In this document: piece by piece, positions 1-7,314 of the stretch
Layout of the letters: each line of letters starts with the position of its first letter
How positions within the stretch are numbered: the first letter of the stretch is position 1
Origin: ZC4RG20 sp964553875
Lineage (GTDB): Bacteria; Pseudomonadota; Gammaproteobacteria; Steroidobacterales; Rariloculaceae
Assembly (NCBI GenBank): GCA_964553875.1
Contig: CAZKNH010000174.1
Location: 1 to 7,314, forward strand
Direction: 5' to 3'
Length of the DNA stretch: 7,314 nt
Notes under the pieces: model-generated
Told to the model about the DNA's origin: nothing
The model's input: only the letters and a program-made list of their open reading frames with translations
The model's database searches: none
Program-made: the position numbers and the translations under genes

Positions 1-2
1 CG

Positions 3-2000
3 GACGAGTATGTCGACCCCGAGTTCGGCACGGGCTGCGTGAAGATCACGCCCGCTCACGATTTCAACGACTACGAGGTCGGTCAACGGCACGGCCTGCC
101 GCTGATCAACGTCTTCGACGAGAACGCTGCGCTGAACGACGCGGCGCCCGAGGCCTATCGCGGGCTCGACCGCTTCGTCGCCCGCGAGCGCATCGTCGAG
201 GATATGAACGCCCAGGGTCTCCTCGACGGCATCGACGATCACGTGTCGATGATCCCGCGCGGCGATCGCAGCGGAGCGATCATCGAGCCGTTCCTCACGG
301 ACCAGTGGTACGTCCGCGTGAAGCCGCTCGCCGAGGCCGCGATCGAGGCCGTCGAGCAAGGCCGCGTGCGCTTCGTGCCGGAGAACTGGTCGAAGACGTA
401 TTTCGATTGGATGCACAACATCCAGGACTGGTGCATCTCGCGGCAGCTCTGGTGGGGCCACCGAATTCCCGCATGGTACGACGATGCGGGCCGCATCTAC
501 GTCGGACGCGACGAGGCCGACGTCCGCGCGAAGCACGATCTCGGCCCGGACGTCCCGCTCCGGCAGGACGAGGACGTGCTCGACACGTGGTTCTCGTCGG
601 CGCTGTGGCCGTTCTCGACGCTCGGCTGGCCCGAGCAGACGGAGGCGCTCCGGACGTGGTACCCGACGAACGTGCTCGTCACCGGCTTCGACATCATCTT
701 CTTCTGGGTCGCCCGGATGATCATGATGGGCCTGAAGTTCATGGGCGACGTGCCGTTCCGCGAGGTCTACATCCACGGCCTCGTCCGCGACCAGGAAGGC
801 CAGAAGATGTCGAAGTCGAAGGGCAACATCCTGGACCCGCTCGACGTCGTCGACGGCATCGACCTCGAGAGCCTCGTCGCGAAGCGGACCGAGGGTCTGA
901 TGCAGCCGCATCTGAAGTCGCGGATCGAGAAGACGACCCGCAAGGAGTATCCGGAAGGCATCCCCGCGTTCGGTGCGGACGCGCTGCGCCTCACGTTCGC
1001 GTCGCTCGCGACGACCGGCCGCGACATTCGTTTCGATCTCGGCCGCGTCGACGGCTACCACCGCTTCTGCAACAAGCTGTGGAACGCGTCGGGCTACGTG
1101 CTGACGCATCTCGCCGAAGGCCTGCCGGCCGGCGAGCGCACGCCGACGATCGCGGACCGTTGGATCCGCTCGCGCCTCGGCCGGGCGGTGCGTGCGGCTC
1201 ACGACGCTGTCACCGCGTACCGCTTCGATCTGATGACGCAGGCGCTCTACGACTTCGCGTGGCACGAGTTCTGCGACTGGTACCTCGAGCTGACGAAGCC
1301 GATCCTGCAGGCGGACGGCGCCGATCCGCGCGAGGTCGCGTCGACGCGCGCGACGCTCGCGGAGACGCTCGATGCGCTCCTGAAGCTCCTGCACCCCCTG
1401 ATCCCGTTCGTGACGGAGGAGCTGTGGCTCAAGCTCGCAGCGGCCACGGGTGCGAAAGGCGAGACGATCATGCTCGAGCCGCTGCCCGAGCCCTCGGCCT
1501 ACCCCGTCGACGACGAGGCGGAGCAGGAGATCGAGTGGCTCAAGCGCTTCGTCATCGCGATACGCCAGATTCGCGGCGAGATGAACATCGCACCGTCGCA
1601 CCGGCTCGCCGTGAAGCTCGCGGGCGCGACCGCGACCGATCGCGAGCGTGTCGCGCGGCATCGGAACTTTCTCGAGCGGCTCGCGATGCTCGCCGAGATC
1701 TCGGAGGTCGAGTCGGCATCCTCCGTGCGCGGCGCGGCGACCGCCCTCGTCGGCGACATGCAGATCCTCGTGCCGCTCGCCGGGCTCATCGACATCGGCG
1801 CCGAGCGTGAGCGGCTCGCCAAGCAGCTCGAGCGGGCGAGATCCGACCTCGAGAAGTGCCACCGCAAGCTCGACAACGCGTCGTTCGTCGCGAACGCGCC
1901 GGCCGATGTCGTCGCGAAGGAGCGCGAGCGCGTCGCCGATCTCGAGCAGCGCACGGCGCGCCTCAAGCGCCAGATCGATCTCCTCGCCGAGCTCGACTGA
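3..2000 (+). CDS. valS: Valyl-tRNA synthetase, C-terminal part (5' end outside window)
   Basis: Class Ia aminoacyl-tRNA synthetase, cytoplasmic, which charges tRNA-Val with valine and edits mischarged threonine. The frame is open from base 3, so the gene starts upstream; the N-terminal HIGH motif and part of the CP1 editing domain are missing. The visible part opens with the editing-domain block TPAHDFNDYEVG. It then shows IQDWCISRQLWWGHRIPAWY, DVLDTWFSSALW and FDIIFFWVARMIMMG of the catalytic core, and the KMSKS signature at 804-818. About 33 residues (roughly 861-959) are inserted between the KMSKS loop and GADALRLTF, as in E. coli ValRS. The anticodon-binding helical domain follows (FCDWYLELTKPIL, HPLIPFVTEELW). 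It ends with the tRNA-binding coiled coil, rich in Glu, Arg and Leu, from about 1800 to the TGA stop. Family order and similarity are continuous, with no frameshift. The call is secure. Confidence 0.98.
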   Translation, partial: DEYVDPEFGTGCVKITPAHDFNDYEVGQRHGLPLINVFDENAALNDAAPEAYRGLDRFVARERIVEDMNAQGLLDGIDDHVSMIPRGDRSGAIIEPFLTDQWYVRVKPLAEAAIEAVEQGRVRFVPENWSKTYFDWMHNIQDWCISRQLWWGHRIPAWYDDAGRIYVGRDEADVRAKHDLGPDVPLRQDEDVLDTWFSSALWPFSTLGWPEQTEALRTWYPTNVLVTGFDIIFFWVARMIMMGLKFMGDVPFREVYIHGLVRDQEGQKMSKSKGNILDPLDVVDGIDLESLVAKRTEGLMQPHLKSRIEKTTRKEYPEGIPAFGADALRLTFASLATTGRDIRFDLGRVDGYHRFCNKLWNASGYVLTHLAEGLPAGERTPTIADRWIRSRLGRAVRAAHDAVTAYRFDLMTQALYDFAWHEFCDWYLELTKPILQADGADPREVASTRATLAETLDALLKLLHPLIPFVTEELWLKLAAATGAKGETIMLEPLPEPSAYPVDDEAEQEIEWLKRFVIAIRQIRGEMNIAPSHRLAVKLAGATATDRERVARHRNFLERLAMLAEISEVESASSVRGAATALVGDMQILVPLAGLIDIGAERERLAKQLERARSDLEKCHRKLDNASFVANAPADVVAKERERVADLEQRTARLKRQIDLLAELD

Positions 2001-2054
2001 CCCGTGTCAGACACCTTTTTCGGCGAAAAAAGGTGTCTGACCCTGCTCTGACCC
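1997..2054 (+). repeat. Three copies of CTGACCC around the hairpin
   Basis: The heptamer CTGACCC occurs at 1997-2003, 2037-2043 and 2048-2054. The first copy contains the valS stop codon TGA (1998-2000). The second is the outer end of the right hairpin arm plus two flanking bases. The third follows 11 bases later; these last two extend to TCTGACCC. The pattern may mark the edges of the inserted repeat element or a compound repeat unit. A 7-base match can arise by chance, so the significance is uncertain. Confidence 0.5.
2006..2041. repeat. Perfect inverted repeat (REP-like hairpin) just after valS
   Basis: The left arm GTCAGACACCTTTTT (2006-2020) is perfectly complementary to the right arm AAAAAGGTGTCTGAC (2027-2041), leaving a 6-base loop CGGCGA. 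The element begins six bases after the valS stop codon. Its AT-rich inner arms stand out from the GC-rich surroundings. It resembles the GTCAGACACC/GGTGTCTGAC palindromes I associate with dispersed repeats in many proteobacterial genomes, some linked to REP-associated (Y1/IS200-like) transposases; that link is recalled, not shown here, and no transposase lies nearby. In valS mRNA it could fold and protect or end the transcript, but no run of T follows the right arm, so it is not a classic intrinsic terminator. No second copy was seen in the window. Confidence 0.8.
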
Positions 2055-2120
2055 AAATTCGCGGAATCGGTCACAGATCGGGCGGCGCGGGGGTGTCGCG
2101 GCAGTGCGCGTTGAGCGAAC

Positions 2121-3089
2121 ATGGGCGGCATGTCCACACCGTCATTGCGCCCGGCGCGCGTCGAGCCCGACGCGGCGCCGCTGATCGATCGCGTCATCGG
2201 GACGCTCGACCGCGTCATCGTCGGCAAGACGCATCAGCTTCGGCTGGCCGTCACCTGCCTGCTCGCACGCGGCCACCTGCTGATCGACGACCTGCCCGGC
2301 GTCGGCAAGACGACGCTCGCGCACGCGCTCGCCAAGGTGCTCGGGCTCGACTATCAGCGCGTGCAGTTCACGAGCGATCTGTTGCCTGCGGACGTGATCG
2401 GCGTCTCGGTATTCAACCGGGAGACCGGCCGCTTCGAGTTCCACAAAGGTCCGCTCTTCTCTCAGGTCGTGCTCGCGGACGAGATCAACCGCGCGACGCC
2501 GAAGGCGCAGAGCGCGCTGCTCGAAGCGATGGAAGAGCGACAGGTCACGGCCGACGGCGCGACGTATGCGCTGCCCGCGCCGTTCTTCGTGATCGCGACG
2601 CGCAACCCGTCGCACCAGATCGGAACGTTTCCGCTGCCTGAATCGCAGCTCGACCGCTTCCTGATGCGGATCGAGCTCGGCTATCCGGCGCCCGAGGACG
2701 AGCGTGAGCTCCTCGCGGGCGGCGATCGGCGCGCGCTCGTCGACGCGCTCGAGCCGGTCCTGTCTGTCGACGCGCTGCTCAGGCTCCAGGAGCTCGTGCC
2801 CGGCGTGCATCTCGCCGAGCCGATCCTCGACTATGTCCAGGCGCTGATTGCGTACACGCGCACGTCCGGAGAATTCGCCGCAGGGCTCTCCCCGCGCGCC
2901 GGCATCGCGCTCGTGCGTGCATCGCAGGCGTGGGCGCTGACGCACGGTCACCAGGGCGTGCATCCGGAAGACGTGCAGGCCGTCTTCCCCGCGGTCGCGG
3001 CGCACCGCCTGCAGCCCGCGTCCGGACGCGCACTCGACACGCATGGCTCGCTCGGCTCCGCGATCCTCGACGCCGTCCCGCTCCCCTGA
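2121..3089 (+). CDS. MoxR-family AAA+ ATPase
   Basis: A cytoplasmic AAA+ ATPase of the MoxR family, thought to act as a chaperone that remodels or activates partner proteins, often ones encoded alongside. The 322-residue length is normal. Walker A is LPGVGKTT (residues 58-65, Lys63), Walker B is VVLADE (116-121), sensor 1 is the Asn of ATRNPSHQ (162), and the family block GTFPLPESQLDRF spans 168-180. The sensor-2 region LSPRAG is at 256-261, inside the C-terminal lid domain. An in-frame TGA at 2112-2114 limits the start to ATG 2121 or ATG 2130. I keep 2121; neither has a strong ribosome site, only a weak GAGCG at 2113-2117. No convincing sigma-70 promoter is visible in the 120-bp gap after valS, so the operon may be read through from valS or use an unrecognised promoter. 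It is the first gene of an operon with DUF58 and tgpA, and its 3' end overlaps DUF58. Confidence 0.95.
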   Translation: MGGMSTPSLRPARVEPDAAPLIDRVIGTLDRVIVGKTHQLRLAVTCLLARGHLLIDDLPGVGKTTLAHALAKVLGLDYQRVQFTSDLLPADVIGVSVFNRETGRFEFHKGPLFSQVVLADEINRATPKAQSALLEAMEERQVTADGATYALPAPFFVIATRNPSHQIGTFPLPESQLDRFLMRIELGYPAPEDERELLAGGDRRALVDALEPVLSVDALLRLQELVPGVHLAEPILDYVQALIAYTRTSGEFAAGLSPRAGIALVRASQAWALTHGHQGVHPEDVQAVFPAVAAHRLQPASGRALDTHGSLGSAILDAVPLP

Positions 3090-4125
3090 CCGCGAGCGCA
3101 TACGGCGGCCGACGAGCGCCGGCGCACGCCGTTCCGCGCGGCCCGCACGCGGCGTCCTCGGCGTCGTCTCGACGCGATTCGCGGAGTGGATCCGTCGCCG
3201 GCAAGGCCCGGACGGCGCCGTCGTCACGCTCGAGCGGCGACGGATCTATATCCTTCCGACGCGCCTCGGCGCCGCTTTCGGCCTGCTGCTCTTCGCGATG
3301 CTCCTCGGCTCGATCAACTATGCGACGAGCCTCGGCTTCGCGCTCACGTTCCTGCTCGCGGGCCTCGCGCTCGTCACGCTGCACGAGTGTCACAACAATC
3401 TGCTCGGCATCGAGGTCCGCTATGCGGGCGCAGCGCCCGTCTTCGCCGGGCAACCCGCGCGCTTCGGCATCGCGCTGACAAACACCGCATCGGTTTCCCG
3501 TTACGAGCTCGAGCTTCGCGCGGCCGGCAACGGGGTCGGCCCCGTCGACGTGGCCCCCGGCCGCACGGCCGTGCTCTCGCTATCGGTCCCGACCGGCCGC
3601 CGCGGACGCGTGCGGCTGCCCCGCTTCTCGGTCGAGACGCGGCACCCCGCGAACCTCTGCCGCGCGTGGACCTACGTCCACATGAGCGCTGAATGCATCG
3701 TGTATCCCGCGCCGGCCGCGCCCGGCACCGCGCCTCCGATCGGCACCGACGACTCGGGCGGGCGAAGCGCCGTGGATCGATCCGACGCCGACTTCGCGGG
3801 CCTGCGCGCCGCCGTGCCCGGCGACCCGCCCGGACGCATCGCGTGGAAGGCATACGCCCGAAGCGACGAGCTGCTGCTCAAGCAGTTCGCGGGCGGCGAG
3901 CGCCGGGCCGACGTCTTTCGCTGGTCCGCCCTGCCCGGCGTCGATACCGAAGAGCGGCTTTCGATCATCGCGCGTTGGTGTCTCGATGCGGCCGCCGCGG
4001 ACTCGAGCTTCGGACTCGAGCTGCCGTCCGCGTTCGTTCCGGTCGGCTCCGGCGAGCAGCATCTCCATCGATGCCTGACCGCGCTCGCGCTGTTCGAAGC
4101 CGACGCGTCCGAGGTGCCCGCGTGA
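3043..4125 (+). CDS. DUF58 domain membrane protein
   Basis: Member of the DUF58 family, of unknown biochemical function, regularly encoded between MoxR ATPases and transglutaminase-like proteins. After an Arg/Ser/Pro-rich leader (residues 1-60), the block RRRIYILPTRLG (66-75) precedes two adjacent hydrophobic helices at about 76-90 and 96-113, the usual membrane anchor. A beta-rich region follows (about 125-225), then the DUF58 signature: LRAAVPGDPPGRIAWKAYAR (254-273), then LLLKQF (278-282 region). The more usual form reads GDPxRxIxWKxxAR, so Gly, Asp, Trp and Lys are all kept. ATG 3043 is the only ATG, GTG or TTG in this frame between that point and the first membrane helix. The gene therefore overlaps moxR by 47 bp; it lacks a clear ribosome site, which suggests translational coupling. 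The exact start is the least certain point. The stop TGA at 4123-4125 overlaps the tgpA start. Confidence 0.9.
   Translation: MARSAPRSSTPSRSPDRERIRRPTSAGARRSARPARGVLGVVSTRFAEWIRRRQGPDGAVVTLERRRIYILPTRLGAAFGLLLFAMLLGSINYATSLGFALTFLLAGLALVTLHECHNNLLGIEVRYAGAAPVFAGQPARFGIALTNTASVSRYELELRAAGNGVGPVDVAPGRTAVLSLSVPTGRRGRVRLPRFSVETRHPANLCRAWTYVHMSAECIVYPAPAAPGTAPPIGTDDSGGRSAVDRSDADFAGLRAAVPGDPPGRIAWKAYARSDELLLKQFAGGERRADVFRWSALPGVDTEERLSIIARWCLDAAAADSSFGLELPSAFVPVGSGEQHLHRCLTALALFEADASEVPA
4111..4124 (+). promoter_or_regulatory. Ribosome site and GTG start of tgpA
   Basis: GAGG at 4111-4114 lies seven bases before GTG at 4122-4124. This GTG shares bases with the DUF58 stop in a GTGA overlap, a standard arrangement for translational coupling. 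It settles the tgpA start. The frame stays open for some 430 bases further upstream, but those codons translate to arginine-rich sequence antisense in character to membrane protein and lie fully within the DUF58 gene. Confidence 0.7.
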
Positions 4126-6069
4126 GCACGGCCCCGCACGACCCGCTCGCTCGCGGACGGCTTTTGTGGCTCGCGGCCGTCGTCGTCGGTGCGAGCCTGC
4201 CGCATTGGCTCGCGCTCCCGGCGTGGATCCTGCTGCTCCTCGTCGGCTGCGTGCTGTGGCGGTTCGTCGCAGAGCGCCGCGGCTATCCGATGCCCGGCAA
4301 ACGCCTGCGCGTTCTGCTGACGCTGCTCGCGCTCGTAGCGGTCCTCGCGAGCTTCCGGACGATCAACGGCGTCGAGGCCGGCAGCGCGCTGCTGATCGTG
4401 ATGGTCGCGCTCAAGTTCCTCGAAGCGAGCTCGCATCGCGACCAGGTCGTGCTGACGATCGTCGCGTACTTCGTCGTGTTCGCGAGCCTGATCGATCGGC
4501 AGAGCATCTTGATCGGCGCCTACCTCTTCGTGTTCGTCTTCGTGACTACGGCGGGCCTTCTGCAGCTCGGACGGCGAGGCGCACTGCGGCCACTGCGCGC
4601 GACGTTCGCGCTCACCGGCCGCATGCTGCTCCAGGCCCTGCCCGTGATGCTCGCGCTGTTCGTGCTGTTCCCGCGGCTCTCGAGTCCGCTCTGGGCATTG
4701 CCTAACGATCCGCAGCGGGCGGCGACCGGTCTTTCGGACAGCATGACGCCCGGCGACATCACGGAGCTCGCACGGTCCGACGAAGTGGCATTTCGCGTCG
4801 AGTTCGTCGGCGACCCGCCGCCGGCGGAAACGCTCTACTGGCGCGGGCCCGTGCTGTCCGCTTTCGACGGCCGGCGCTGGTCGCGGCCGTGGACCGGTCC
4901 GAGGGTGAGCCGCGGCGGCATCGAGTACCTCGGCGAGCCGATCGAGTATCACGTCACGCTCGAGCCGACGAGCCAAGGCTGGACGTTCGCGCTCGACCTG
5001 CCCCGTGAATGGTCCGGCGTCGACGGCATGACGATGGCCGACGACTATCAGCTCGTCGTTCCGCCGAGACGCAGCGCCAAGTCGAGGCGGCAGTATCGCG
5101 TCGTTTCGCACACGCGCTACCAGGCCTTCGATCCCCTTTCCGAGTGGCAACGCACACGGCTCACGCAGTTGCCGAAAGGATCGAATCCCCGCACCGTCGC
5201 GCTCGTCGAGGGCTGGCGCGCCCGCGGCCTCGACGCCGAAGACATCATCGCGGAAGCCCTGCGGATGTTCCGCGAAGAGCCGTTCCGCTACACGCTGACG
5301 CCGCCCCGGCTCGGCGCGGATTCGGTCGACGAGTTTCTGTTCGAGACGCGTGCCGGATTCTGCGGACACTACGCGTCGGCGTTCGCGGTCATGATGCGCG
5401 CGGCCGGCGTGCCCGCGCGCGTCGTGACCGGTTATCAGGGCGGCGAGCTGAACGCGTTGACCGGACACTACACGGTGCGTCAGTCGGACGCGCATGCATG
5501 GGCCGAGGTCTGGCTCGACGGCCGCGGCTGGACCCGCGTCGACCCGACCGCGGCGGTCGCGCCCGAGCGCATCGAGCTCGGCGCCGCGGCGAGCGCGGAC
5601 GGACGGCTCGCCTCCGAGCGTTTCGGCCTCGTCCGCACGTTGCGCTTCGCATGGGACGCGCTCGACGCGTACTGGTACGGCTGGGTGATCGGCTACGGGG
5701 AGGCCCGCCAGCAAATGCTGCTCGAGCGTCTCGGTCTCGATTTCGCGACGCCGGCGCTGCTCTCCGCGGCCGCCGTCGGCGCGGTCGCGTCGATCATCGC
5801 GCTGCTCGCCGCGTATCACGGATTCGCGCAGCGCGGACGAAAGCGCAAGGATCCCGCGGCCCGTGCGTTCGCCGCGTTTTGCCGGAGGCTCGCGCGCTGC
5901 GGCATCGCACCGCCTCGAGTCGGCGAAGCGCCGACCGCGTTCGCGGCGCGTGCGGAGCACGAACGGCCCGATCTCGCTCCCGCGATTCGGCGGATCGCCG
6001 CCGCGTACGTTCGTGCCCGCTACGAGCCCGATGCCGACGGCGGCGCGCTCGACCGGCTCGAGCGGCTCG

Positions 6070-7314
<1,245 letters not shown>

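Noticed and set aside
305..1810. A 501-codon + strand frame within valS
   Set aside because: It is out of frame with strongly conserved ValRS sequence and has Arg/Pro/Ala-rich composition typical of a GC shadow.
2006..2041. The hairpin as a canonical intrinsic terminator for valS
   Set aside because: The right arm is followed by CCCTGCTC, not a T tract. It may still affect 3' ends, but the classic form is absent.
2142..3227. A 361-codon - strand frame opposite moxR
   Set aside because: It is the mirror of a well-supported MoxR gene, with arginine-rich, featureless composition and no family motif.
3693..4121. Upstream extension of the tgpA frame
   Set aside because: The extra 143 codons lie wholly within DUF58, are arginine-rich and do not resemble a TgpA N-terminus. 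The GAGG plus GTG at 4122 gives a normal start.
3672..5960. A 762-codon open frame on the - strand across DUF58 and tgpA
   Set aside because: It is antisense to two clearly recognised genes. Its product is dominated by Arg, Asp, Glu, Gln and Ala without domains or membrane segments, as expected from codon-position GC bias on the opposite strand.

Overview
This is a GC-rich proteobacterial chromosomal segment with almost no non-coding DNA. The ValRS carries the insertion after KMSKS found in proteobacterial (E. coli-like) enzymes. RF3 and a Pseudomonas-type TgpA operon are also present. Together these point to a high-GC gammaproteobacterium. A lineage related to Xanthomonadales or Steroidobacterales is possible, but that placement is inference only.

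Layout, left to right: (1) the C-terminal two thirds of valyl-tRNA synthetase (valS, + strand, 5' end outside the window); (2) a 120-bp gap holding a perfect 15-bp inverted repeat that begins six bases after the valS stop, with a small CTGACCC motif repeated around it; (3) a tightly packed three-gene + strand operon: a MoxR-family AAA+ ATPase (2121-3089), a membrane-anchored DUF58 protein (3043-4125) and a TgpA-like membrane transglutaminase (4122-6152), with successive genes overlapping by 47 and 4 bp; (4) the C-terminal three quarters of peptide chain release factor 3 (prfC, - strand, 5' end outside the window), whose 3' end overlaps the end of tgpA by 83 bp on the opposite strand.

The two flanking genes are translation housekeeping genes. 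The central operon is the conserved MoxR / DUF58 / transglutaminase arrangement: a cytoplasmic chaperone-like ATPase, a two-helix membrane protein with its DUF58 domain outside the helices, and a polytopic protein with a Cys-His-Asp transglutaminase domain expected in the periplasm. They probably act together on an envelope protein or cell-wall process. The real substrate is not established by this sequence.

I see no tRNA, rRNA, CRISPR array, transposase gene or prophage. The non-genic item most worth following is the inverted repeat after valS, which resembles a dispersed REP-like element. No clearly new system is evident. The long antisense reading frames are GC-driven shadows of real genes.
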